Part shown: positions 23,195 through 34,458 of the stretch, piece by piece
Numbering within the stretch: the stretch's first letter is position 1
Layout: the number at the start of each line of letters is the position of its first letter
Assembly (NCBI GenBank): GCA_014706385.1
Contig: JACGZH010000011.1
Coordinates: forward strand, 806,001 to 870,000
Source: Phaffia rhodozyma
Taxonomy: Eukaryota > Basidiomycota > Tremellomycetes > Cystofilobasidiales > Mrakiaceae
Reading direction: 5' to 3'
Length of the DNA stretch: 64,000 nucleotides
Notes under the pieces: model-generated
What the model was told of the DNA's origin: nothing
Seen by the model: the letters and a program-made list of their open reading frames with translations, nothing else
The model's database searches: none
Position numbers and translations under genes: made by a program

Positions 23195-26100
23195 CTACAA
23201 CTGATCTTTAAACGTCTCCAGAGGTTGGACAGGTCTAGCCGGCTCGCTCTTCTTCAAAGACTTCTTCCACACATGAACGTCCTCGATCAATACGTTCCTT
23301 TCATCTAACACGCCGATCTCCTTCTTCTCTACGGCCTCCTTCTCAGCGACAAATGGTGTTTCGGCCTCGGCAGGCGCGGTGATCACTTCAGAAGCAGGAA
23401 TTTGGGTTCTTAAATGAACAGATGCCTTTCGTCGGGTTTGTGAGGCAGGGTTGATGTATGTCTGGTAGAAATCGAGCAACTCTGCCTGAGTAACCGTCTT
23501 CAACTCGGCCACATCCTTCTCGCCTGTTTGAAGAAAACCAACACAGAGATGAAACTCATCAGCTAGAGCCAACAAAGAAAACAGAACAAAACAGGGAGAG
23601 ATGGAAAAACGAACGCTTTTTGAAATCGAAGAATCCATCTTGAATGGACCCCCAAAGCCTTGCAGACTCCTCGTACAGGTTCTTCAGACTCTGCAGCTTG
23701 TCTTCAATTAAAGACTTTTTCTGTCGTTCGAAATCTTCCGCTGGAAGGCTCTCCAGATGGGATGCCAAGGAAGAAAGGAAGGCTTCGATCCGATTCTCTA
23801 GATAAACGCTATCGTTCTGAGATTGAACCAAAATGTGCCACCCGATCGTGCCAGACTGGTTTCGACCACCAGAAGAGACCAAATATCCCAGCTGCTCCTT
23901 CGTTCGGAGTGTATCGAAGCACGGCTCTCTAGCAATCTGAGAAAAGAGAGAAGCAATCGCTCGGAGTCTCGTCTCTCTTGTTGAGCCAATCTGAAGGTAG
24001 TAATCTACACCAGAGTTTGGGTTCTCCTTGTTAGGAAGATCGAGCTGCCAAACGTGGGAGGACGACTCAGGCAGGATGAAGGCAGCGTCGTTAATCTTCT
24101 CTTCAGCCGTTAACGGAGTAGGCTTCAAGATGGTCTCAAGCACTTCTTGAAGTTCGATAGCAGACTATTCACAACCAAAAGACCAAAATAGATCAGTCTA
24201 TCATGTCGCAAACGGTGGAGGCTTCGAGCAAGACAGAGCTGAGAAAGCGCGTACCTCCTTAGATAAGTTACCATGGACAAGGGTCTGGACATGTACACGA
24301 CTCAAGGCCTCGGCGATGAACTTCTCCACTGACTCCACCGTGATCTCTACAAAAAAGTGAAAGAGCAATGAAAGTTAGATAATCATGTATCCATGAAGAA
24401 CAGGCAATTTAAAAAAAAAAATGAAACGCACGATCAAAGATGGCAATCTTCTCCTTGGGCGAGTACATCTTGTCTTCAATCAGATAGTATCCAAAGTAGT
24501 GGGAGAGCCCATACGGTTCACCTAATTCATGGTTGCTCCAATCTCGTTTGAGCTAAAAAGATTGAATAAAAACAAGGACCTATTTCAGCATTTCGAGATT
24601 CTTCATTTCACGCCTTATAGATTATAGAACTCACATCGTCTTTGAGAAGCTCAAATCGCTTGGGGTCCACCTTGAACGCCTTAAGCTCTTCCAAAACAGT
24701 CTTCATGAGAACAGGTAATCGGTCGTTATATCCCATACAGGACAGAACAATAGTTCCTCCAGAGTACATGCACGATGCTTTCAATCCAGCGAGGTCGGCC
24801 TGGTAGATACCATATAAGATACGAGAGGCAAGGAAGATCGAGGAAGTTTAATTCGAGTCAGAAAAGTATATACTAGCGTCGTGGAGAGGGGGAGGGGACG
24901 TACAGGATAGAGAGCCTCGGTCATATGATCCCGGAAGAGCTCGGTGAAGAGTCTGATCGAATTAATAAAATGGTTGAGAATGAGTTATACATCACAAGAA
25001 GAGAGGTAGAGTGTGAACTGACCGAGCGGAGGCAGCCGCTATGGGAGAAGCATCCAGTTTAGGACTAATATTGTTTTATTTTGAATGATTCAAACGGATG
25101 TAATAAAGAATCAATCAACACTGTGATCTACACAGTGGAGAAGGAGAAAATTACTGACCTCTGAAGTCCAACCCAGAACTATCAAATTATAATATGTAGA
25201 CAACCAGATGAGTATCGATAGATCAGGATAGTCCACAACGCACGAGATGCATGAACGTCAGGCACATACATTAGCTCTGGGAACCCAGAATCGATCGTCC
25301 TTCTTGTACCAAAGCTGAGAAAGCTCAGTCTCTTTCAAAAGAGCAGGAACGTCTTTCGGCTACGGTTTGTAGTAAACATCAAAACAGATATATCAGGTTG
25401 ACTGAAACATCTAGGAAAAAGAGTCCAAAATTCTTGGGGACAAACAGTGATGTTCTCGATCTTATCAACGTTCAGATCTTCAGGAATAAACTCATTAGGC
25501 ACCGGGAGGTGTAAGTCAGAGATCGGAGCAGGCCGAGATGCCTAGTCCGGTTCAATAATCCACCAGGACATTGAAGAAAGAGAGAAGATGTATCGGGAGT
25601 AAGTGTCTCTTGTGCACATCGAGACAGAAATGTTGCCAGGAAGAGAAACTCACCGCGCGAACAAACTCCTCTCCAAACTTATCGACTCTAAACTCTGTGC
25701 CGTAGATAGCTTCTTTTCGATCCCAAGTGCCTACCTTCTTCTCGACTTCAGCCGGCAGCTTCTTTCCGGCCAACACCATCTTGCACTTTCCAACGTCCAC
25801 CAGGACATCTAAGGTCTCTCGAACCAAAGTCTCGTCGAACGCTCTCATCAAGTAGGGTTGAGAGAGTACCCATTCCTTCGGATAAGGCGCCGAAAGCTGG
25901 ACGGCGAGCTCTGAAGCGTCATCAGAGGGTGAAGAGGACTTTTCGACGAACTGGAAGGAAAGCGCGGCGAGAGAGGATACTTCGGTATAAGCTCCGGGCT
26001 GAGGACCAGATCTGTAGAGAAGATCCAGATAGGTGAAGATGGCGAGAGCAACCTGGTCGTAGTTCTCTGTAGAGACACAGAAAGTAAGACCAAAATACGT

Positions 26101-27792
26101 AAGCATGATAATGTCTCGAACCGCGAGAAAAAGTCGTATTCGAACGTACCATATCCTTCAGGCGTCAGATCGCAGTTGACACGGAAGAAAGAAAATCCGG
26201 TAGCAGCGTCAGAGTTTCCAGCGCCAAGTCCATTGACCCAACCCTTCTTTTTGAGGTAACTGAGCACAGATCCAGGTCCTTCGTGACCCAAGTAGTGGGC
26301 GATGAAACTAGCCGGCTGAGAAGATCCACATACAAGGAAATCAGCAAGGAAAAGGCAAAGAAAGCGAAAGAGAGAGGAAGATGTTTACGGACCTTGGTCT
26401 TGAAGAGCGCAGACTGATCGGGAACAACCCAGCAAAGCTCTAGGGAATGAAGGTCCTTAACGGTCTTCATGAAGGTTGTCGATCCTTCGATCTCCGGTCC
26501 GAACGGATTCGCTTCAAACGTAACGACCGGATCTAGACCTTTGTCGGGCACGGCCGAAAACAATTCCACCGCCCACTTTGTCAGCTCGTCAAGCGGTTCC
26601 TTTCCAAGCACGACAAGCTTCATTCGATTTGCCGAATACATGGATTTCCACCATCGAAGGAGTTCCTCTCTGGGTTCTCCACCACGAGCCTTGACATCCT
26701 CCCAGAGCGTCTGCCAATTGCCGGTTCCGAACTTGGAGTAAGGGTGGTCCGGTCGGGAAAGAGACTTCTCCAGTTGGAACAGCCTCCACATATCTGATTG
26801 AAGGTTCTTGGAGTGCTCAGAGTCGACAGCACGAAGCTCTCTCTCGGTGCATGACGCGTCGAACAATGGAGAGGTGAAGAACTGAGCGAACCGCTCGAGT
26901 GCCCCAGAGAGAGAAGACGGCGAGACGGAAAAGTAGTAGTTCGTTTGATCCATTCCAGTGTACTGTAGGATGAACGATGAGAGAGGAGGAAGGAGAAAAT
27001 GTAAGAACTAAGATAGCTATTTGAAGGAGAGAAGGAACACGAGGAAAATATCTCACAGCGTTACTGTATCCTCCAGCCTGAGCCAGATACTCGGCATACT
27101 CGTTCTCTTTAGGAAACTTTTCGGTTCCCAAGAATAGCAGGTGTTCACAGAAATGAGCGCATCTACCAGAAAAGAAGACACGTTTGGTTACCAATCGAAG
27201 GCGCACATAAAAAGCGATCAGTTACGATGCCAATCAAGATAGATCGTGAAGAAATGGAAGGAGAAGGAAACACAAGATAGAGTGAAACGACAAACCCTTT
27301 AAGATCGGGCGGATCCATCAGGTGGCCAACTTTCACGTCCATCGCGGCGGAGCTCTTGTCAGTCTTTTCATCCCTGATGAGCATGGCCTCAAGTCCGTTG
27401 GGTAGTCTGATGTATCGATACTGCCTGTCGTCCGCCGGGGACTGTTCGAGTTTACCAGTGAACGTATCAAACGGTAGGCTCTCGCCCAGTTCCGGAAGCG
27501 TCGTCGGTTCCCACGACGAGTTGAACGTAAGTGATGGAGTGAGTATAGGCGACGACGGAGTGGCGTACGATCTACTGGAGCATGGCGATACGATCTTATT
27601 GTTTGACTGAGAAATCAAAGGCGTCGATCGAGGAAGAAGAGTAGTAGCAGAAGTGGGCGTGGAGGTGGTGGAGGTAGGAATAGATGCCATCGTTCTCTGG
27701 ATCAGGAGTAGTCTGACGGCAGAGGACGCTAGAAGAGATCTCTTTGGTAGGCACAAAGCTGTTCGAGTTCCCCTACGGATAGATGGGAGCAT
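23195..27792 (-). CDS. STE23: Insulinase-family metallopeptidase (Ste23 / insulin-degrading enzyme)
   Basis: This is a large M16A zinc protease that degrades short peptides; the yeast homologue matures a-factor mating pheromone. The N-terminal domain has the inverted zinc motif HFCEH (27141-27155) in [16 protein letters not shown], followed by [24 protein letters not shown] and the distal ligand in [12 protein letters not shown]. The middle has [18 protein letters not shown]. The C-terminal half has [18 protein letters not shown] and [19 protein letters not shown], both hallmarks of IDE. At least ten exons span 4.6 kb. Two start codons are plausible: ATG 27792 adds a 34-residue Arg/Leu-rich, acid-free leader that resembles a mitochondrial presequence, and ATG 27690 would give a cytosolic form. 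The chain ends FKDQL at 23195. Identity is secure. Confidence 0.94.
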
Positions 27793-28334
27793 CGAGAGAT
27801 CACAGAGAGCTGGAGATCGAGAGGCGACGGAGAGAAGGCTGAAGATGTGGGTGTATGCTGGAGGTTTGGCTGAAAGCAAAAGGAAGAAGGAAGGTGAGTG
27901 ATGACAGCGGTGTGACCTGAGGGTTACATACTTGGCTACGAAGGTGGCTACAATGATGATTATCATTACATAAGCAAGTCACGTGTTGACGTCAACATGG
28001 GACACGTGACTTTCCTAACACTATTAGCTCATTCTTCCCATTACACCTGCATCACTGATTGTATAATGATTCTCTTGACCGGCGGCCAAGAGTGGTATAA
28101 AGGATGATGAGAGTTGAGGTGCTGGATCAGTCTTGTCTCTTTTCTTTCTATCACTAACACGAATATTCATCTGTTTCGCGCACACGTATTCATCAGATCT
28201 TCTAGGAATAGTAATCGCTGTTCACCGTGAGCAAACTAACCATGCTGTTTTCTGTCATACCAATCGTTGTCGCCGGGGCCTACTATTTTTTACTAACCTT
28301 CCAGACAACTCATCGGCACTCCTCAGACAACTCA
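27793..28334. promoter_or_regulatory. Divergent promoter STE23 / pirin
   Basis: This shared 5' region separates the two start codons. It contains a symmetric element at 27977-28011, a TATAAA box at 28096-28101 facing the pirin gene, and an intron in the pirin leader (28227-28304) with donor gtgagc, a perfect TACTAAC branch site at 28291-28297 and acceptor ccag. The intron boundaries mean that the ORF reading MLFSVIPIVV across it is an artefact and not a signal anchor. Confidence 0.65.
27977..28011. promoter_or_regulatory. Inverted repeat of two CACGTG boxes flanking a CRE
   Basis: The arms AGTCACGTGT (27977-27986) and ACACGTGACT (28002-28011) are exact reverse complements. Between them is TGACGTCA (27987-27994), the palindromic CRE/bZIP site, itself within the 12-base palindrome GTTGACGTCAAC. 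Two bHLH-type E-boxes and a bZIP site in 35 bp are a strong candidate for a composite regulatory element serving STE23, pirin or both. Confidence 0.7.
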
Positions 28335-29713
28335 ATGAATATGGCTACCGTACTCTGTAAATCAGCTCCTATAGCTTCTACTGCTGTAAACAAGAATCGT
28401 GAGCATGATCCTGTCTTTTTGTTGTTCTCTCCTTTAGTGTTCTTACACGATTCCTGATCTTGTTATCGCCCGGTTTAACCTTTGGTAGCCGCTCTCCGAC
28501 TCACAATGAGGCCTTCTGAGCAGCGAGGCATAGCCAATCACGGCTGGTTGAAGACATTCCATACATTTAATTTTGCTAGCTACTATGATCCTGGTTAGTA
28601 CCTTCTAACTGTATCATCTGACGATGGGCTATGTGCATCTGAGTAACCGACCATGTTTACTCGGGTTCTGCACCATGGCGATAATTATGGAATGAACCAT
28701 AAGATTTCGGATCATTTGGGCCTCTCCGAGTGATCAATGAGGACAGAGTTGAAGCCAATCAGGGATTTGGCACTCATCCGCATCAGGAATTCGAGATTTT
28801 TTCATATGTTCGTTCCGATGATGTCTTTTTCTACTGCATGAGCGCAAGTCCAACTCTGTTCATACTCCTAACATCAAACAATCTTGATCTTGTAGATTGT
28901 CAAAGGAGAGCTCGAGCACCGGGACAGTATCGGAAACGTCGAAATTATGAAACGGGGTGATCTTCAAATGACTTCCGCAGGCACGGGTGTCCGACATTCG
29001 GAATACAACAAGAACACTTACAAACAGGTCCATTTCCTTCAGATCTGGGCACTTCCAAATGAGCGCAGACTCAAGCCGGCGTATTATACTAGAAACGTCA
29101 CGGATGAGGAAAAGAAGCAAGGCCTCGTCAAGGTGGTCGCCCCATTTGGATCCACCGAAGTATCTTCTCAGCGAGAAGCTTCTGGACCTGCTCCTGTTCG
29201 TTCATCTTAATTTCTTCCTTTTCACTTGAACTGTGTCGCTTATCATAACTTTCGTGGATTGATCTCCTCTCCCTTGAAGGTACACGCCGACCTTCACTTA
29301 TACGCCACCGTCCTTCCGCCTAGACACGTCGTAACCCACAAGTTCCAGCCCTCTCTTCAACGAGATCCAGATCAGAAAGTGTCTAGCGCTCGAAAGGCCT
29401 ACGTACACGTCGTATGTCCTTTCTATCATTTTTATCAAGAAAGATGAATAAATAAATAAATAAATAAATAACCTCCTTCCGTGCCCCGTCGTTCTGAACT
29501 AATCAACCTCGTAATCTTCTTCTCCTTCGGATCCTTATCATAACGAATCAGGTCCAGACATCAGGTTTCAATACGGGCTCATCATTCAGTGCAGGAACAC
29601 GGATTAGAGTGAACGATGATCTTGAGCTTGGAGAGGGCGACGGAGCGTTCGTGGTTGGGGGCTTACCTGGTCAGACTATGGATTTCGAGAATATCGGAGA
29701 GAAGGACGCGTAG
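28335..29713 (+). CDS. Pirin family cupin protein
   Basis: This is a bicupin, non-haem-metal protein of the pirin family (nuclear cofactor or quercetinase-like in other organisms). Six exons are in phase: 28335-28398, 28489-28593, 28704 to about 28808, 28896-29195, 29280-29411 and 29553-29713. After a 30-residue leader come [32 protein letters not shown] and [14 protein letters not shown]. The metal-binding His set is seen in THPHQEFE and GVRHSEYN, with the Glu of FEI. The core continues [23 protein letters not shown] and [15 protein letters not shown], and the C-terminal cupin has [14 protein letters not shown]. The exact role in fungi is unclear; it is linked to oxidative or stress responses in other species. 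It is divergent from STE23 and shares the E-box/CRE element. Confidence 0.93.
29446..29472. repeat. (AAAT)n tract in pirin intron
   Basis: About six AAAT/AATA units (aataaataaataaataaata) lie in the last intron of the pirin gene, between 29412 and 29552. It is a short A/T microsatellite with no evident function. Confidence 0.85.
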
Positions 29714-30365
29714 GTTTTAATTCTCTTTCCCCTATATATTCTCCCAAGAACATCGATGATCTGACATTCGTTTGCCGTCGATTGGGCAACCAAAGAGAGT
29801 TCATTGTTTTCGACCTCGGAGATTAATCACCCTCTTCTTCTACTCACCTGCTAACGTATAATATACATTGCTGTCCATGCCCATGTCCATGTTTACGTTG
29901 CCCATGCACATCAACAATCAAATACTTTTTTCCCTTCTTCGTTTTTCTCATTCATATATAGTATACATGTTTAGTCTTCGCTCAACTTTGTTCTTTCGCG
30001 TTATGCGCACAATCCTCTATCTATAGTTATAATCCATGGTTCTCGATTGTTTCTTCTTGCTTCTCGTTTGATTCTTTTTCAAATATGCATGTGTATATCT
30101 CTTCATCCTTCTCTTCGAGATCGAGCGCGTGGCACAAAGGGCTGAAGAAGATGTATAGAGATCAAGAAATGATGGACAAAAAAGCGGAGACTTCTATATG
30201 TACAAGGCGAACTGATGATCTCGGAGGACGAAACAAATTATTCAGATCAATGTGGACATAAAACCAATCTGAGATCAAGGAAAAGAAAAGAAAAAAGAAA
30301 AAGGAAAAGAGACGGAAAGACTTTCGAAGAAGCAAGCGAAAGGAGAGTCGAGAGAAGAAAAAGGA
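29714..30365. other. Convergent 3' region, pirin / AVL9
   Basis: This gap of 650 bp lies between stop codons of convergent genes. The left half is T-rich (pirin 3' UTR) and the right half is AG-rich on the plus strand (AVL9 3' UTR). No gene is supported. Confidence 0.5.
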
Positions 30366-33300
30366 TCACATCTTTCGCTTCGCATCTAAATCAACAGGAG
30401 CCCAATCCTCGAACCCACTGCCGTCGGCGGTTTCTGACTCTCTCTGTTTCCCTCTCAATACTCCACTCAGCCCACCAGCGCCGGTTCCCACCTCAGCGAC
30501 ATCGGTCTGCACTGACTTTCGCCTCGGCATAATTCCGAACCTTCCCAATCCTAACTTTCCTGTCGTCATTCCCGTCTCCAACCCTACATCCGCCATCGAT
30601 CTCAACCCTGATCCTGATCCTGACCCTGACCCTGACCCTGACCCTAGGGAGCTGGAGTTAGAGTTGGAAGAGAAGGTCGATCCCCAGAAACTTCCAAATC
30701 CTGCTACGGCAGCTTTCAGAGGGTTTCCCTCTGAGACTGACGTTCCTGCGTTTTGGCTGCTACCATGCTCTACGAAGCTTCCTGGTATAGCTGTTGATGG
30801 CAACGAGAAAGAAGAAGACGAGGTAGCAGAAGCAGAGCCTGAAACTGATGGCGACAAAGGCGAAGACAGAGAGAAAGCAGACGTCGAAGGCGAAGACGTT
30901 GAGGATGGGACGGCAGGCCCTGTTGCCGGGGAGGAAGAAGGGGATGATTCGGTAGGACGGATGAAACTCAAAAACGAAGATGCAGTAGCGCTTGACAACC
31001 CCGAAGATCTCTTCGGACCAGAACCCAACCCTGACGTCGAGGTTGAAGCAGATCCAGATATTGATTCTCCTCCTGATGGGGAGCCCAGAGGAAGCGCTGC
31101 TAGCTGATTTGATAGCCCGGCCTTGACACCCTCGAAGGCTCGAAAGAATGTCGTTGAGCCGGCAGAAAGAGCGGAGGAAAGAGCCTCTCTTGTAGGAGCC
31201 AGGTTTTGCTCAATATTGAGATCATGGATCCCTTCGGCTAGTCGAAGACCAATATCAGACACAGGGTTGACTCTGCCTTCGCCTTTTCAAGGGGTTTAAA
31301 GAATAGTCATATGCAAAGAAACTCGATCAGTCGTTTTTATAGGGCATGCAACTACCTGAAGAAAGACAAGAACGTACAAGGATGTTTGGGATCCCAGATA
31401 TCGAAAAGTACCGGATCAGTAGACCTATCCCATAGGTGAAAAGCAGGGGTCAACCGAAGCTCTCTTATCCACGGTAGAGAAAAATTCGATTGCGAGTTTG
31501 CTAAATTTTGCAATCCAATTTGGTGGGGTTGATAAGTCCGTGTCTTGTCGAGAACGAGCAGACATAGTTGACGATGCACAGATGATAATAGAATGACATC
31601 TTGAACAAACCATTTCCAGAGGTGATCAAGTTATCGGACTTGTTTGATTTGGCCAGATAGTCTGCGTGCTTCATGGAAGCTGATCATCGTTCAGATCGTC
31701 AACAGCCAATCAAGCAAAATATTTAGCGTCATCAGCAAGGAAAAAAAGAATAAAGAAGGATCCTCACCCAGAACAGAACACAGATACTCTTCAAACTTCG
31801 CTCTCAAAAAGTCATCACTTCCTTTAAATACCATACCTACGGGTCGAGTCGGGTCTTCCGGATTCCATGTCTCTTCGACCGTCCGGTTGATATCATCCAT
31901 CCATCTCCGGTCCTGTAGTTTGAACACAGGATCAGAAAAAGGAAGAAGCATAGCTATCAGACCGAGGGCAAGTCACTGGAAACAGAGTCGAGTAGTGTCA
32001 CGCGACGAATGAAAGGACCGCTTACAGCGGGAGTCAGCGCAACGAGCCTTTCTAACTTGGAATCAGGAAATTCAAAGGTAGTGTGCTCGATCTAGTTGTG
32101 TTTCAAAACCCAAAAATAAGATCTTTTCAGCACGACTATAGGAAACATCGGCAAGAGAAAAGAAGAACGTACATTGACCAAACAATCAAACGAGGCATCT
32201 CGCTGCTGGATCATGATGCTATTTGTCGTTCCTACTAGCCAGCTTGAGGCTTTACACATATCGATCTGCTGAAGAGGGAGATATGGCTGGAAGAACGCAT
32301 CCTGTTGATAGGAACACATGTCAAGATTATACCCAGAAAGTCTTCAGATTAGATTTCATCCTAGTCGGAGACAGAGTGTCAAGACAGGAAAGGCCTACCT
32401 TTCCAAACAAGTCGAGTGGGAAACCAAAGAACCGAAGCATACTTGCTCGGTCACTCGTCCTCAACGAGCTCGCTCGCTTTGCCTTCGATGCGCAGGTGTC
32501 AAGTGCGGGCGATCCACAGTCGGCCAAGTTCATCAACAGGCCTGTGGTTGAAAAAAAAAAGATGTAAGTCAAGATCGGAGGTCCACTCTATACATAAAAT
32601 TCGATGAACAGTCATACCTGGTATGAGAGAAACCTATGATGATGACGACAAAAGATAGAGAACAGTCAATATCATATAGAGTAAAAACACAGAAATGGAG
32701 AGAAACGACTCACGAGAGTATATTGAAAAGTTCCCAAACGTTCGACAGGATACCCAAAGAACATGATCTACAACCAAGGCAGTCTTCCTTTCAATTACAG
32801 CATACACGAAAGGAGCAATCTTCCGTTTGTCCCATCTTTTTCAAGAAGAAAGCGATTTAGCTTATGGAAAAGCTTACCTTCTTCTGAAGTAGCATGAGTT
32901 TAAGCAAGACCAGTGTCTTATGCCGAAATTTGTGGATGAGCTCTCTCAGACTCGTACCTAGGAAGAGCAAAGTGATAAATATACGGATAAGCCTCGAGTA
33001 ATTTGTACAGAAGACAGCTATGCACCTACCCATGTGCATCGTTGTCTCTGAGACAGTACCACGCAAACTGCCTTGTAAAGAATGATGAAAGTCCACTAGA
33101 ATGTCTGTTGAGGTAAAGTCTCTCTGGGCGAAGAACGCGCGCGTGACAACTCCTAGTTTGTCCCTACATGTCCGAGCATTCAAATGAGTATGACGAGTCA
33201 GACATCATTGAGCGGGTTCAGAATGAACTATTACAGCGGATGCCCACCTTATAGGACCCTATTGAAAGGAGTGCACACCGGAAGAAATAGTCAGCCACAA

Positions 33301-34197
33301 CCTATCTGGACCTCATCAATCAGACCGCCGAGAGTGGACGGAGACATACGAAGAGAGGTGCTCTCGCGAGGACAACAACAGCCATCTGAACCGTACTTCG
33401 AGTAACATCGTCAGGCCGTTTGATTAAATCTGACGCTGCGAGTTGTCGGTTGCATCTATTCTCATCATCGGCCGAATTACGAAGAACGTTTTGAGCATCT
33501 GCGTGCACTGTCTGAACTCGGCGATAGCACCGAATGGGCTATAGAGAAAAGATGACTGACGATATTCCAAAGACCGTCTTATCGATAGGAAACGGTTCGT
33601 CTTCCTCAGAGCCTGGAGGATGATCTGGTTGTGTGGGTGAGACAAGATGAAAGTACGAGTAGTCTTCGTCTGACAAATGGGCTCCATCCGGAAGCGCCAA
33701 GAAAGGCAAAATCTTTGGGATTTCTGGGTCCAAGGAGGGAGATGAGAGGATATTCGACGGGTACGAGAACTCGACAACTGGTCCAAGCTAGTGGTAAGTT
33801 CTCAGAACAGAAGAATGAATAGAGTATAGCCGAGAAAGTGACGAGAGTCAGCGTGATTGATTGCTTGCTTGCTTGTTTATTTGTTGAATGAAGGAGAAAG
33901 CCAAGAAGACAGAGACGCTACCAGATGATGAAAGTTGACTAGCAGGACTGCAAGGACGACACCATCAAGTTCAAAGCTTGAAAGTCCATTGAAAGCTTTA
34001 GACGATCCACCGGAGAGTTGGTTGACTTGTTGGTTTCCGACGAGCGAGGAATCCAAGTCAGATAGAGATTCGGAAGAAGCTTCAGGCGAGGAAGAGGAAG
34101 GGGCGAGAGGATGTGAATCAACGAGGGCCGAAGATGGCCTCGAGTTTTCTGATCGGTCTATATGTCCATCTGTCTGACTGTCCTCTTCAATGACCAT
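30366..34197 (-). CDS. AVL9: Avl9-family DENN-like trafficking protein
   Basis: This multi-exon gene encodes a homologue of Avl9, a late-secretory-pathway protein with a DENN-like fold needed for exit from the Golgi. From ATG 34197 the protein has an acidic Ser-rich leader, then LDGVVLAVLLVNFHHLVG, then IPKILPFLALPDGAHLSDEDYSYFHLV and DKTVFGISS, which is the characteristic Avl9 start. Mid exons carry LPLQQIDMCKASSWLVGTTNS, FPLDLFGK and the segment DDINRTVEETW. The last exon has DIGLRLAEGIHDLNIEQNL followed by a long Ser/Gly-rich disordered tail with a run of Gly-Ser repeats, ending at 30366. The DENN-type N-terminal motifs and the C-terminal LAEGIHDLN segment both fit. The domain order is clear; about eight introns are only roughly placed. 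Confidence 0.85.
30606..30646. repeat. In-frame hexanucleotide repeat (CCTGAY)n in AVL9
   Basis: About six tandem copies of CCTGAT/CCTGAC lie in the coding sequence and encode a Gly-Ser dipeptide run on the minus strand. The unit resembles a telomere-like hexamer only by chance; it is in frame and flanked by Ser-rich coding sequence. Confidence 0.85.
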
Positions 34198-34458
34198 CTT
34201 AGGCTTCTTATACCAACAGCAGGAGAATAGAGTCGAGGGTGAATGCGATGGTCGATGGTTGAACGAGAACGCTTGATGGGAAGGCTCGATGGGATGGAGT
34301 TGCCTTAGAGATTAGATAAATTATGATTAGGAAACTTTTCTATTCGGGTATTAGAAGAATTTCACGAAATTTCTAATCCAAAGGATTCACGTCTTTTCGT
34401 TCTCTGCCCTTCTCTCTCCATCCATCCATCCGTCCATCCATCGAGTATACATACACCC
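34198..34458. promoter_or_regulatory. Short divergent promoter AVL9 / bromodomain gene
   Basis: This gap of 260 bp lies between opposed start codons. It includes a tandem CATC run (about 34419-34442) just before the plus-strand ATG. No TATA box is evident. Confidence 0.5.

Noticed and set aside
23195..23215. C-terminal KDQL of Ste23 as an ER-retention signal
   Set aside because: It needs a secreted precursor; there is no signal peptide and IDE proteins are cytosolic, mitochondrial or peroxisomal. It may be chance.
28242..28457. Possible signal-anchor start of pirin (MLFSVIPIVVAGAYYF)
   Set aside because: The stretch is an intron with donor GTGAGC, branch TACTAAC and acceptor CCAG; pirins have no signal peptide.
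30606..30646. Hexamer repeat as an interstitial telomere
   Set aside because: Unit CCTGAY is not a known fungal telomere repeat and it is in frame in AVL9, coding for Gly-Ser.
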